In this document: positions 9,186-17,559 of the stretch, one piece after another
How the letters are laid out: every line of letters begins with the position of its first letter
Numbering within the stretch: the stretch's first letter is position 1
Source of the DNA: Solirubrobacterales bacterium
GTDB taxonomy: Bacteria; Actinomycetota; Thermoleophilia; Solirubrobacterales; 70-9
NCBI GenBank assembly: GCA_025450195.1
Contig: JANWHW010000028.1
Location: 62,001-126,000, forward strand
Direction: 5' to 3'
Length of the DNA stretch: 64,000 bases
Notes under the pieces: model-generated
Seen by the model: only the letters and a program-made list of their open reading frames with translations
The model's database searches: none
Told to the model about the DNA's origin: nothing
Position numbers and translations under genes: made by a program

Positions 9186-10274
9186 ATGACCCTCGTTGTA
9201 AAGCTCGGCTCTTCGATTGTGGCCGCCGATGACGGCGAGCTGCGAGTCGACGTGCTCGACTCGGTTTGCAAGCAGGTCGCCCAGCTCGAGCGGGACGGAG
9301 AGCGGGTGGTGATGGTCACCTCTGGGGCGATCGCACGGGGGATGCGCCTGATGGGAATGTCAGCTCGCCCGGGCGCGATGGATGAGCTGCAGGCCGCCTC
9401 GGCGGTCGGTCAAGGCGATCTATTTCGCGCCTACGAGGGGCGGCTTGCCGCGCAGGGCACGCGGGCCGCGCAGGTGCTGTTGACCGCAGCCGACATCGGT
9501 GCCCGGACCAACTACCTCAACGCTAGGCAGACCCTGCGACGGCTGATCGAGTGGGGGGTGGTCCCGGTGGTCAACGAGAACGACACCACGGCGACCGACG
9601 AGATCACCTTTGGCGACAATGACTTCCTCGCCGCCCAGGTGGCGATCCTGCTCGACGCTCGCTTGCTCGTCCTTCTGTCCGACGTCGACGGCCTTCACAG
9701 CACCGATCCTCGAGCCGATTCTGAGGCGCAGCTGATATCTGAAGTCACCGACTTCGCGGCGTTGGAGGCGATGGAGATAGGTGACCGAACCTCGGCCTTC
9801 GGGTCCGGTGGCATGCGCAGCAAGGTCGCGGCCGCGGAGATGGCGAGCGAGGCGGGCACGCCGGCGGTGATCTGCAACGGGACCGAGGACGGCACGCTTA
9901 TTGCCGCCGCGGGCGAGGAGGCCGTCGGGACGCGTTTTGCCGTTCAAAGCGAAAAGAAGTCGAGCTTCAAGCTCTGGCTCAAATACGCCAAGCCAACACA
10001 GGGCAGCCTCGTCGTCGACGACGGGGCCGCTCGGGTCCTCCGTGAGCGCGGATCGAGCCTCCTGCCCGTGGGCGTGGTCGGCGTGGAGGGCGACTTCGAT
10101 GCGGGCGATGCGGTCGAGGTCGCCGCAAATGGTGAGGTGATCGGCAAGGGGATCGTCGATTACTCCTCGGGGGAGTTGACCCAGGTGCTCGGCTTTAAAA
10201 GCGAGGCGGTCCGCGAGCGGCTGCCACATGCCGCTGATGAGGTGATCCATCGGGATCGCTTCGTCCTCATCTGA
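9186..10274 (+). CDS. proB: Glutamate 5-kinase
   Basis: First step of proline synthesis: ATP-dependent phosphorylation of glutamate. 362 aa, near the usual 367. The amino-acid kinase domain begins VVKLGSSIV, with VTSGAI, NARQTL and VVNENDTTATDEITFGDND (substrate and metal binding), and SDVDGL and GSGGMRSKVAAAEMA. A C-terminal PUA domain covers about 275-355 (GSLVVDDGAARVLRERGSSLLPVGV). It is 10 bp after obgE and 49 bp before proA, its pathway partner. Confidence 0.96.
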   Translation: MTLVVKLGSSIVAADDGELRVDVLDSVCKQVAQLERDGERVVMVTSGAIARGMRLMGMSARPGAMDELQAASAVGQGDLFRAYEGRLAAQGTRAAQVLLTAADIGARTNYLNARQTLRRLIEWGVVPVVNENDTTATDEITFGDNDFLAAQVAILLDARLLVLLSDVDGLHSTDPRADSEAQLISEVTDFAALEAMEIGDRTSAFGSGGMRSKVAAAEMASEAGTPAVICNGTEDGTLIAAAGEEAVGTRFAVQSEKKSSFKLWLKYAKPTQGSLVVDDGAARVLRERGSSLLPVGVVGVEGDFDAGDAVEVAANGEVIGKGIVDYSSGELTQVLGFKSEAVRERLPHAADEVIHRDRFVLI

Positions 10275-10323
10275 AGACCTGCCGGAAGAGGGCGCACGAC
10301 CTCGCTAGCTACCCTTAGCGGGC

Positions 10324-11592
10324 ATGGCGACGACGACCGCGACGGTTGCTGAGACGTGCGCCGCGGGCAAGCGTGCGGCGCGAGAGCTTGCGCGTGCCTC
10401 CACCGAGGCGAAGAACAGGGCCCTGGAGGCGACGGCTCGGCTGCTTGAGGGGCGGACAGCCGAGATCCTCGATGCAAACGCCGCCGATCTGGCTGACGAG
10501 CGGGCCGTCGACTTGACCGAGGCGCTTCGCGATCGACTCACGCTCAATGAAGACCGGATCGGCGCCATGGCCGAGGGTGCGCGGGCGATCGCAGCTCTGG
10601 CCGATCCGATCGGCGAAGAGTTGGAGCACAAGGACTTGGCCAGCGGGCTCGACCTGCGCAAGGTGCGGGTGCCACTCGGCGTTGTCGCTGTCGTCTATGA
10701 GGCGCGCCCGAACGTGACGATCGACTGCGCCGCGCTGACCGTCAAGAGTGGCAACGCGATAGTCCTGCGCGGATCCAGCTACGCGGAGCGCTCGAATGGA
10801 GCGCTGGCGGCGATCGTGCGCGAGGCACTTGAGGAGGCCGGCCTGTCGCAGGACGCCGTCTTGCTGCTGCCCGCTACCGCGAGCCGCGACGACTTGACCG
10901 AGCTGGCGACTCAAGACGGCGTCGTCGATCTACTGATCCCCCGCGGTGGGGAAGGCCTCAAGGCGGCTTTGAAGGGGGTCGCGACGGTCCCGGTGATGTA
11001 TGCGGCGGCGGGTAACTGCCATGTCTACGTCCACTCCGACGCCGATCTAGAGATGGCGCGACGGATCGCCTACAACGCCAAGGTGCAGCGACCGGGCGTC
11101 TGCAATGCGGCCGAGACGCTGCTCGTCCATGCGGCCATTGCCAATCGCTTCCTGCCCGACACGCTCGCTGACCTACATGCCGCCGGTGTCGAGCTGCTCG
11201 GCGACGAGCGGGCGCGAGAGCTTGCCGGGGAGGTCGAGGTTGGTGCCGCCGGTGACGCGGATTGGGGCACCGAGTACCTCGACCTGAAGATGGTGGTGGG
11301 TGTCGTCGACTCACTCGATGAGGCGGTCGATCACATCAACAGCCACGGCACCAGTCACTCGGAGGCGATCGTCACGTCGTCTGAGGATGCCGCCGGCAGC
11401 TTCGCCGCGGGGGTCGATGCGGCCGTCGTCTACACCAACGCTTCGACCCGTTTCACCGACGGCTTCGAGTTCGGCATGGGGGCGGAGATCGGGAACTCGA
11501 CCCAGAAGCTGCATGCCCGTGGCCCGATTGGGCTGCGCGAGCTGACCACCTACAAGTACGTCGTCCGCGGAAACGGCCAGGTGCGTGAGTAG
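10324..11592 (+). CDS. proA: Gamma-glutamyl phosphate reductase
   Basis: Second step of proline synthesis: NADPH-dependent reduction of glutamyl-5-phosphate to the semialdehyde. 422 aa, normal length. Aldehyde-dehydrogenase fold with VPLGVVAVVYEARPNVT, GNAIVLRGS, the catalytic cysteine Cys260 in RPGVCNAAETLLVH, and the terminal EIGNSTQKLHARGPIGLRE block. The last 8 bases overlap nadD. Confidence 0.96.
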   Translation: MATTTATVAETCAAGKRAARELARASTEAKNRALEATARLLEGRTAEILDANAADLADERAVDLTEALRDRLTLNEDRIGAMAEGARAIAALADPIGEELEHKDLASGLDLRKVRVPLGVVAVVYEARPNVTIDCAALTVKSGNAIVLRGSSYAERSNGALAAIVREALEEAGLSQDAVLLLPATASRDDLTELATQDGVVDLLIPRGGEGLKAALKGVATVPVMYAAAGNCHVYVHSDADLEMARRIAYNAKVQRPGVCNAAETLLVHAAIANRFLPDTLADLHAAGVELLGDERARELAGEVEVGAAGDADWGTEYLDLKMVVGVVDSLDEAVDHINSHGTSHSEAIVTSSEDAAGSFAAGVDAAVVYTNASTRFTDGFEFGMGAEIGNSTQKLHARGPIGLRELTTYKYVVRGNGQVRE

Positions 11593-12196
11593 CGCCGGCG
11601 GGGCTGGGATCGGCGTTCTCGGGTCGGCGTTCAACCCGCCTCACCTCGGTCATCTCGCCCTTGCCCAGGAGGCGCTTTGGCAGCTGGGCCTCAGCGAGGT
11701 GGTGTTGATGCCCACCGGGCAGGCGCCCCACAAGCGGATCGTCGATGACCCGGGCTCCGAGCTGCGCCTTGCGATGACCAGACTGGCCGCGGCCGACGAT
11801 CCTCGTTTCTCGGTCTCCACCCTGGAGGTGGAGCGAGAGGGGCCGTCTTACACGTATGAGACTTTGGAGATGCTTGCGCGCGAAAGAGGAGACACGGAGC
11901 TGGTGTTCGTGATGGGAGCGGACGCCGCGGTGGGCCTCGAGAGCTGGCGCGAGCCGGAGAGGGTGGTCGAGTTGGCTCGGCTTGCGGTGGCGCGGCGATC
12001 GGGCATCTCCGACGCGGACGTGGATGCCGTGCTGCGCAGCCTGGGCGCCGACGGCCGCGCAACGATCCTGGAGATGCCGCAGTTTGGAGTCTCCTCTTCG
12101 GCAGTGCGCGATCGGGCGGCAACCGGACGGCCTCTGCGTTACCTGGTCCCAGAGCCCGTGGCACGCTTCATCGAGGAAAAGGGGATCTACCAGTGA
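11585..12196 (+). CDS. nadD: Nicotinate-mononucleotide adenylyltransferase
   Basis: Joins ATP and nicotinate mononucleotide to form deamido-NAD. The 203-aa protein has the nucleotidyltransferase motif GSAFNPPHLGHL (the family form is G-x-F-x-P-x-H-x-G-H) and the C-terminal SSSAVR, the counterpart of ISSTxIR, followed by PLRYLVPEPVARFIEEKGIY. The GTG start at 11585 lies within proA. The stop overlaps the GTG of rsfS. nadD-rsfS is a widely conserved pair. Confidence 0.94.
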   Translation: MSSAGGAGIGVLGSAFNPPHLGHLALAQEALWQLGLSEVVLMPTGQAPHKRIVDDPGSELRLAMTRLAAADDPRFSVSTLEVEREGPSYTYETLEMLARERGDTELVFVMGADAAVGLESWREPERVVELARLAVARRSGISDADVDAVLRSLGADGRATILEMPQFGVSSSAVRDRAATGRPLRYLVPEPVARFIEEKGIYQ

Positions 12197-12627
12197 GTAC
12201 TGGCGATGAAGAGCGAGGTCCTGTCGTGAGCAAGCTCGATTCCGAAGCGCTGGCACGTCGCCTCGCCGAGCTCGCCGATTCCAAAGGAGCAACCGAGATC
12301 GTCGCGCTCGACATGCGCAAGCTCGTCTCCTATACGGACTTCTTGGTCATCTGCACCGCTCGCAACGAGCGCCAGGCGAAGGCGATTGCCGATGAGGTTC
12401 GGGTTCGCCTCAAGCAGGACTTCGAGCTGTTGCCCAGAGGGGTGGATGGCGAGGGCGCCATCGGCTGGATCGTGCTCGATTTCTTGGATGCCGTACTGCA
12501 CGTTTTCACGCCTGAGGCCCGGCAGCGCTACCAGCTCGAGGACCTCTGGCATGAGGCGCTTCGGCTTGAGTTGCAAGTTGCCCAGAATGGCGTCCGAGGG
12601 CACCTCTACGGTGCCGCGCATGGGTAG
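12193..12627 (+). CDS. rsfS: Ribosomal silencing factor RsfS
   Basis: RsfS binds L14 and blocks subunit joining in starvation. The conserved region is GATEIVALDMRKLVSYTDFLVICTARNERQAKAI and GWIVLDFLDAVLHVFTPEARQRYQLEDLW. GTG 12193 overlaps the nadD stop; a second GTG at 12226, nearer the family's usual start, would give a protein 11 residues shorter, so the start is uncertain. It ends 8 nt inside the next gene. Confidence 0.93.
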   Translation: MSTGDEERGPVVSKLDSEALARRLAELADSKGATEIVALDMRKLVSYTDFLVICTARNERQAKAIADEVRVRLKQDFELLPRGVDGEGAIGWIVLDFLDAVLHVFTPEARQRYQLEDLWHEALRLELQVAQNGVRGHLYGAAHG

Positions 12628-13348
12628 CTTCAAGAGGGCGCTCCTCGGCTACCGTCGCACCGATGTAGACGCGGCGTTGGCTCGGCTGGACGCGCGGAGT
12701 TGGGCGCTGGAGCGTGACGCGGAGGAAGCGTTGAGCCACTGGCGTGACGCCACCGATGCGGCCATCATTGCGGAAGAGGAGCTCTCCTCGCTTTCGGCGA
12801 TGGTGATTGAGCGCGAGCGTGAGATCCGCAGCCTCAACGAGCGCCTCCGCGAGGCCAACGAACGCCATGACCGCAGCATCGCTTCGCTGGAGTCGGTCTC
12901 CTCGAAGCTGGAGGAGATTCAGGCGCAGGCTCGCGGGCAGGCGACTCGGATCCGGATGAAGGCACTGCATGAGGCTGCTGAGGTAAGCCGGCGGGCGCAG
13001 GAGTTCGCCGATGCGCATGCCGAGGAAAGCAATGGCGCGACCCCGACGGATTCCAACGCAGAGGCCCTCTTCGAAGGCTTGGTCAGGGTTGAGATCGGGC
13101 CGTTGGAGGACTTCTCCCAGCTGGTTGGGCTGGAGGACGCAATCGGCACCCTCGGAGCCTCGGAGATCTCAGTGGAGCGATTCTCGGAGGGTCGGGCAAC
13201 CCTCTCGATGAGGCTCAACGAGCCAGTCGAGCTGTTGCGCGAGCTCGAAGAGAGGGCGCCGCTCGAGTTCCGGGTCCGCCGCACCTCGGATGACAACCTG
13301 ATCCTCGACGTCGACGAGGATTCGGGACCCGAGCAGCGGGCAGCCTAA
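12620..13348 (+). CDS. DivIVA-like coiled-coil protein
   Basis: 242 aa. The N-terminus FKRALLGYRRTDVDAALARLD resembles the DivIVA membrane-tip motif (F-x4-GY-x3-V-D). A long coiled coil follows (about residues 30-140, rich in Glu, Arg, Ala). The C-terminal 90 residues form a separate acidic alpha/beta-like region (VRVEIGPLEDFSQLVGLEDAIGTL; EFRVRRTSDDNLILDVDED). ATG 12620 is chosen because the DivIVA-like motif begins there. A polar-growth or septum-scaffold role is plausible from the N-terminal motif but is inference; I do not recognise a named orthologue. Confidence 0.7.
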   Translation: MGSFKRALLGYRRTDVDAALARLDARSWALERDAEEALSHWRDATDAAIIAEEELSSLSAMVIEREREIRSLNERLREANERHDRSIASLESVSSKLEEIQAQARGQATRIRMKALHEAAEVSRRAQEFADAHAEESNGATPTDSNAEALFEGLVRVEIGPLEDFSQLVGLEDAIGTLGASEISVERFSEGRATLSMRLNEPVELLRELEERAPLEFRVRRTSDDNLILDVDEDSGPEQRAA

Positions 13349-13390
13349 GCGACTCTCACGCGTGCCGCAGCGTCTAAACTCCGCTCTCCC

Positions 13391-13463
13391 GGGGCTGTAG
13401 CTCAGCTGGAAGAGCGTCGCGCTGGCAGCGCGAAGGTCAGGGGTTCGAGCCCCCTCAGCTCCA
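13391..13463 (+). tRNA. tRNA-Ala (anticodon GGC)
   Basis: The 73-nt gene folds as a standard cloverleaf: acceptor GGGGCTG/CAGCTCC, D stem GCTC/GAGC, anticodon stem TCGCG/CGCGA with loop CTGGCAG (anticodon GGC), T stem AGGGG/CCCCT with loop TTCGAGC, discriminator A. CCA is not encoded. A possible -10 box (TAAACT) lies about 20 nt upstream. It marks the left end of a genomic island: the minus-strand recombinase gene reads into it and stops at 13402. Confidence 0.97.
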
Positions 13464-15075
13464 CTAGAAGGCTCTCAGTCGAACCCCGGCTGAACTTGAG
13501 CCTGGGTCGGTTGGCCATTTTTTCTAGCTGCTCAGCCAGGTCCTCGCGGAGCAGCGTCGCGTAGGTCTCGGTTGGCTCGGCGCCGTCAGCACCACCCGGC
13601 CCAACAAAGACTTTGTCGAAGAACGCCTGGTTCAACATTCGCCGGTGGAATGGGCTAGCCGATTCGTAGTGCCTCGGCGAGTCAGCGAAAATTCGCTTGG
13701 CCTGAATTAGTCCGGCTTTCGCAGACTCAACATCGGCTTTTGCGAACTCCAAGCTTTCTTTTGCCGCTTTGAGTTCCCGATCTAGCTCAGCCTGCTTTGT
13801 CTCCAACACGTCGAGCGGAATTGCCTTCGGGTTGGAGACGTGGCCGTCCACGAGCCTCTCCCGCTTCGCACCAATGTCGTCGATCCTTTTGGTGATCCGG
13901 GTTGCCTCATGCTGCCGGTAGCCGATAGCTCTGCCGTATTCCTCGGTTAGCCGCGGTTCCAGCGCCTCGACCTGATCGGCGCGCAGCGAGACCTGGTCTT
14001 GGTAGTAAGCGGTGACGAATTTCTCAACGCGATCCACCGGGAGGTATGGCAAGTCGCAGGACCGGTCCTTGTGGCGGCCGCTGCAGACGAGGTACTCGAA
14101 CTTCGCGCCGTGCCGCCCCGTGACCTTCGTATACATGAGCCGCTTGGCGCACAACGCGCAATAGACGGAGCCGACGAGATAGTGACCGTGGTTCTTTTGG
14201 GACCGGTCGCCAGCGAGGCGTCTTCCTATCAGTACCTGTTGAACTTCCTCGAAGACTTCCTCTGAAATCAGCGGCGGGTGCTTTCCCTGGTATCTCGCTC
14301 CCCTGAACTCAATGACCCCGATGTAATACGGGTTTTTCAGGAGCTTGTGGAGAGAGTTCTTGGGGACTCGCTTTGCTGGCCGTTTAGGCGTGGGGCGGGT
14401 GCGGAGTCCACGGCTGTAGAGCTCGTCTGCGAGCGCGCTGAGCCCCCACTCGCCGGTCGCATAGGTGCTGAAGGCCCACTGGACCAGAGGAGCGCGCTCC
14501 TCGTCCACCTCGACATAGCGAATGTCGTTCGCACCATCCCATTTCCGCATATTCAGGTAGCCGAGCGGAACTCGGCCGGGAGAGCCCCCGAGCTTCGCCT
14601 TAGTGACCCGACCATCGGTGATCTTGATTGCCAGGTCGCGGGAGTAGTAGGCGTTGATCCCCGTCAGGACGGTATGCAGGAGCATTCCCTGCGGCGAGTC
14701 GTCGATGTTCTCGGTGGCCGATACCAATTCCGCGCCTGCCTCTCTGATCTCGGCATGGGCGGCGAACCCCGTTAGCTCGTCGCGGGCGAAGCGGTCGAGC
14801 TTGTAGACGAGCACATAGTCGATGTCGCGGCGCACTTTGAGGGCCGCGATCATGTCCCGCAGCGTCTTGTAAATGCCGCGGCTAGCGGACTCGGCAGGGG
14901 CGACCCATTCTTTGGCTATGGTCGCGTTGAGACTTTCAGCCTTGCGGCGGCAGGCGTCTCGCTGCATCTCAATTGAATAGCCCTCGTCCGCGCCTGCTCG
15001 CCGCGTTTGCCCCGACGACGACACGCGCAGCAGGACGAATGCCTGTTTCGTGGCCTGCTCCCTTGCCGGTTTCAT
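13402..15075 (-). CDS. Large serine recombinase (site-specific integrase)
   Basis: Integrase of the island. 557 aa: resolvase/invertase catalytic domain at residues 1-150 with the nucleophile in LLRVSSSGQ (probably Ser19) and YVLVYKLDRFARD; recombinase domain about 165-290 (GRVPLGYLNMRKWDG; NSLHKLLKNPYYIGVIEFRG); zinc ribbon about 305-345 (CALCAKRL and CSGRHKDRSC); long coiled coil about 400-480. The last 19 residues (LRGLEPLTFALPARRSSS at the end) are read from the antisense strand of tRNA-Ala, with the stop at 13402-13404, so the C-terminus depends on the integration site. It overlaps the immA-like gene by 4 nt. Confidence 0.93.
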   Translation of the reverse strand: MKPAREQATKQAFVLLRVSSSGQTRRAGADEGYSIEMQRDACRRKAESLNATIAKEWVAPAESASRGIYKTLRDMIAALKVRRDIDYVLVYKLDRFARDELTGFAAHAEIREAGAELVSATENIDDSPQGMLLHTVLTGINAYYSRDLAIKITDGRVTKAKLGGSPGRVPLGYLNMRKWDGANDIRYVEVDEERAPLVQWAFSTYATGEWGLSALADELYSRGLRTRPTPKRPAKRVPKNSLHKLLKNPYYIGVIEFRGARYQGKHPPLISEEVFEEVQQVLIGRRLAGDRSQKNHGHYLVGSVYCALCAKRLMYTKVTGRHGAKFEYLVCSGRHKDRSCDLPYLPVDRVEKFVTAYYQDQVSLRADQVEALEPRLTEEYGRAIGYRQHEATRITKRIDDIGAKRERLVDGHVSNPKAIPLDVLETKQAELDRELKAAKESLEFAKADVESAKAGLIQAKRIFADSPRHYESASPFHRRMLNQAFFDKVFVGPGGADGAEPTETYATLLREDLAEQLEKMANRPRLKFSRGSTESLLVELRGLEPLTFALPARRSSS

Positions 15076-15620
15076 CGCACTGCCTTTGGCTCAAGTAGTC
15101 CAAGCTGGTCGAAGCGGTAGCGCATTGCTGGGGGGCTGACTCGGAACCGCCGAGCCAGCACCTGGGGATCGCGAAAACCCTCGTCATAGAAGCAGCGCTT
15201 CAACCAAGGGCGCGGCATCGTCAGGCAGGCGGCGAAGTAGTCCGCCGCCCGTTCAGCGGCCGCTTCTGCCGGACCGAATCGAGAATCACGGTAGATCGTT
15301 TCCCGCGTGGGGTGGTCGATCAGATGCTTGAGTTCGTGGGCCAGCGAAAAGACCTGGCGCCCGCGGCTGTCATTGCTATTGATCAGGATGCGCCACTTGC
15401 CCCGCCGCCACCGGATTGCGCCGGAAAGATGGCGAGCCGGGAGGTAGTAGACGTCCACGCGCGGAAGGGCAGCGACCGCTTCAACCGGGAAGGGCGGCTC
15501 CGTGATGCCCAGTTGCGAGAGCAGCCGATGCGCTTGGCGCTCCGCGATTGATCGCGACTCCCAAGGCGCCAGAGGCCGGCGAGGGCAAAGGAGGCGGCAT
15601 TCAGCGACAGCACTCCTCAT
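15072..15620 (-). CDS. ImmA/IrrE-family metallopeptidase
   Basis: 182 aa with the zinc-protease motif HELKH at 95-99 (context VFSLAHELKHLIDH) and the downstream AAERAADYFAACLTMP helix found in the ImmA/IrrE family (COG2856). ImmA proteases cleave the partner XRE repressor after DNA damage or quorum signals and so release an integrated element. The gene sits between the XRE gene and the recombinase, with 4-nt overlaps on both sides, the same order as immR-immA with int in ICEBs1. The predicted target is the product of 15617-15967. Confidence 0.9.
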   Translation of the reverse strand: MRSAVAECRLLCPRRPLAPWESRSIAERQAHRLLSQLGITEPPFPVEAVAALPRVDVYYLPARHLSGAIRWRRGKWRILINSNDSRGRQVFSLAHELKHLIDHPTRETIYRDSRFGPAEAAAERAADYFAACLTMPRPWLKRCFYDEGFRDPQVLARRFRVSPPAMRYRFDQLGLLEPKAVR

Positions 15621-15967
15621 CGGGTTTTGCCCTTCTTGCGCTCCGCAGCTTCAAGCTGCTCAAACAGGCGTGTCGCCTCGCGAAGCTTCCGATCCGAAGC
15701 ACCAGGAAACTTGAGGCGGAAATACGGCTCCGGTTCCGGCAGCACGTCAGGATCGTGTCCTGCCTTGTCAAACAATTCCTCGTAGCTCACTTCCAACGCT
15801 TGGGCCAGCGGTTCCAACTGGCTCACGCTCGGCAGCCATTTGCCGGTCTCCCAATAGTGGATGGCCGACCTGCTGGTTCCGACCTTCTCGGCGAGCGCTT
15901 CGGTGGTCAGACCCACCGCTTTGCGGCGCTTCGCGAGGTACTTGCCGAACTGTGATTTAGAAGCCAT
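15617..15967 (-). CDS. XRE-family repressor (ImmR-like)
   Basis: 116 aa. The helix-turn-helix domain covers about residues 6-65: FGKYLAKRRKAVGLTTEALA, then KVGTSRSAIHYWETGKWLPS. The C-terminal half is acidic then basic. The perfect inverted repeat TGTTCAA-TAC-TTGAACA at 15974-15990 lies 7 bp before its ATG, so autorepression is likely. It is first in an operon with the ImmA-like protease and the recombinase, and similar operators lie at the transfer operon, so it probably keeps the island silent. No Shine-Dalgarno sequence is visible, so the mRNA may be leaderless. Confidence 0.88.
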   Translation of the reverse strand: MASKSQFGKYLAKRRKAVGLTTEALAEKVGTSRSAIHYWETGKWLPSVSQLEPLAQALEVSYEELFDKAGHDPDVLPEPEPYFRLKFPGASDRKLREATRLFEQLEAAERKKGKTR

Positions 15968-15973
15968 ATTCGA

Positions 15974-15990
15974 TGTTCAATACTTGAACA
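15974..15990. promoter_or_regulatory. Operator O1, perfect 7-3-7 inverted repeat
   Basis: TGTTCAA-TAC-TTGAACA, immediately upstream of the XRE gene (minus strand). On the minus strand TTGCAA and GACAAT, about 17 bp apart, could be -35 and -10 boxes, with the -10 adjoining this operator. Binding here would block the repressor/ImmA/integrase operon. Related sites O2 and O3 are at 20844-20860 and 20815-20831. Confidence 0.75.
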
Positions 15991-16039
15991 TTGTCTCGCT
16001 GATCGAGAGCGGTTGCAAGAAGCCAAGCAAAGAAAAGCG

Positions 16040-16077
16040 GGGCGACCTGAACGCATGAAGTTGTGTCCAGGCCGCCC
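16040..16077. terminator. Hairpin between the coiled-coil gene and the XRE promoter
   Basis: GGGCGACCTG (16040-16049) pairs with CAGGCCGCCC (16068-16077) with one mismatch and an 18-nt loop. It lies just after the stop of the minus-strand gene ending at 16084 and before the XRE promoter, where a terminator would insulate the two operons. There is no T tract. Confidence 0.4.
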
Positions 16078-16083
16078 GCATCA

Positions 16084-16461
16084 CTACGCCTTGAGGGCTT
16101 CGATCTTTGATTCGATTTCGGCCTTGCGGTTGGCTGCGCTGTCTTTCAGCGCGTCGTACTCCGCTTTGGCCTCATCGACCCGATCCTTCGCGGCGTCTAC
16201 CTCGTCGTCGATGGCGTCCCGAGCTCTTTCCAGTGTCACGATGGCTGAGGCCACCGCATCGTCTGGTGTCGTCTCCTGAACGCGACTGCGGGTCAGGCCG
16301 AGTTCCTTGCGTGCCTGGTATTCCGCTCCGCGGATAGAGCTTGGCTTCATGCCGAACTCTTTGCCGACGATCACCTGGGCGTCCTTTTTGGGGATGCCTT
16401 GCTCTTTGACGACCGCCTCGACGCGCTCGTAGATTTCCTGCGATTTGCTCTTATCGCTCAT
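16084..16461 (-). CDS. Small helical protein of the transfer operon, unknown function
   Basis: 125 aa. ATG 16461 is preceded by a perfect AAGGAGG ribosome-binding site at good spacing, which decides this start. The N-terminal 60 residues (QEIYERVEAVVKEQGIPKKD, then FGMKPSSIRGAEYQARKELG) look like a helix-turn-helix; the C-terminal half is a coiled coil (ARDAIDDEVDAAKDRVDEAK). It is last in the minus-strand transfer operon, downstream of the methyltransferase. It could be an accessory DNA-binding or excision factor, but I do not recognise a family. Confidence 0.75.
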   Translation of the reverse strand: MSDKSKSQEIYERVEAVVKEQGIPKKDAQVIVGKEFGMKPSSIRGAEYQARKELGLTRSRVQETTPDDAVASAIVTLERARDAIDDEVDAAKDRVDEAKAEYDALKDSAANRKAEIESKIEALKA

Positions 16462-16557
16462 CGCTGGAACCTCCTTTGAGTAGTGGATGGCTGTGGCGGC
16501 GGACAGAAAGGTGTGAGCCCTTCCGCCCGCCGTGGAGCCGTCCACCGCCGCGTGCTT

Positions 16558-17559
16558 TCAAGGTGCGCATCCCGACCTCTGCAGCCGCCGCTTGGCGAGC
16601 TTTGAAAAGGCCGGGTTCAGTTCGATGCCGAGCCAGTCGCGACGGTGCCGCGCCGCGACCAACCCGACGGTGCCTGTCCCGAAGAAGGGATCAAGGACGA
16701 CGCCAGGGCGACTCGGCGCAAAGCAGTCGCACCGGCGAAGCTCACCAGTCTTGCGGACCTGGATCAGGCCCTCGTCGGTGCGACGGCGAACGATCCGAGT
16801 GGGTCGAGTCCAGACACCATCACATTGCACGCAGATCCGCTCCGGGCACGCCGCGAGGATCGGACGCTCGATCAGACGCTCAGGGAAGGTGGCCTGGTGG
16901 CCGAGCCGGTCGACGGCAGTTGCCATCGTCCAGACGTCGCCGGGGTTCTTGCCATGTGCATTGCCAACCTGCCCAGCGGCGCGGAGCTTCCCGAGCCCGA
17001 CGTTGTTGCCTTGGTAGAGGCGGCCGAAGCTTGTCGGTGATGGGCGACCAATCCGATGAATCGAGCGATGTGGGACGCGGATAGCGTTGAGATCGAAGAA
17101 ATAGCTCTGCCTCTTCGACGCGAAGATGATCGTTTCGTGCGTCGGGCTCAGGCGATCCCGCGCGCTCTGGGGCATCGGGTTCGTCTTGTGCCAGACCAGG
17201 ATGTTGCGGATGATCCAGCCGTCCTCAGCGAGCGCCAGGGCGACTCGCTGCGGCGCGAGCAGCAGGCTCTTGGCGGGCGCTCCCTGCCGGAGATGGCGGG
17301 CATAGGCATCGCCCAAGTTGAGCCAAAGCGAGCCGGTCGGTTTCAGGAGCCGCCGAACTTGCCGGAGGGTTGCGCGCAAGCTTTCGACGTACTCGGCCAC
17401 AGACTGCTCCTGACCGAGTTGGCCAGGGCGACCGTAGTCGCGGAGCGCCCCAACATAGGGCGGGCTGGTGATGCAGGTATCCACCGACTCGGCCAGCAGC
17501 CCCTCGAGCACCCGCCGAGCGTCGCCGGTGAGGATTCTGTTTCGGGGAAGCGTGTTCAC
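16558..17559 (-). CDS. Orphan beta-class DNA methyltransferase (TSPPY type)
   Basis: 333 aa. Motif IV TSPPY at 31-35 precedes the AdoMet motif I DPFFGTGT at 290-297, the beta-class order; TSPPY is usual for N4-cytosine and some N6-adenine enzymes. A cysteine-rich insert (CPERICVQCDGVW, then CDCF) may bind zinc. GTG 17559 overlaps the stop of the preceding gene (GTGA). No cognate nuclease lies beside it, so it may protect the island from host restriction or mark its DNA. The recognition site cannot be told from the sequence. Confidence 0.88.
   Translation of the reverse strand: MNTLPRNRILTGDARRVLEGLLAESVDTCITSPPYVGALRDYGRPGQLGQEQSVAEYVESLRATLRQVRRLLKPTGSLWLNLGDAYARHLRQGAPAKSLLLAPQRVALALAEDGWIIRNILVWHKTNPMPQSARDRLSPTHETIIFASKRQSYFFDLNAIRVPHRSIHRIGRPSPTSFGRLYQGNNVGLGKLRAAGQVGNAHGKNPGDVWTMATAVDRLGHQATFPERLIERPILAACPERICVQCDGVWTRPTRIVRRRTDEGLIQVRKTGELRRCDCFAPSRPGVVLDPFFGTGTVGLVAARHRRDWLGIELNPAFSKLAKRRLQRSGCAP

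Noticed and set aside
13391-13463. Possibility that the tRNA was broken by the island
   Set aside because: All stems pair and the discriminator base is present; the gene looks functional, so only its flank marks the insertion.
16100-16460. Possible coiled-coil toxin or antitoxin pair with the XRE gene
   Set aside because: The genes are in separate operons with a hairpin between them, and no toxin fold is recognisable.
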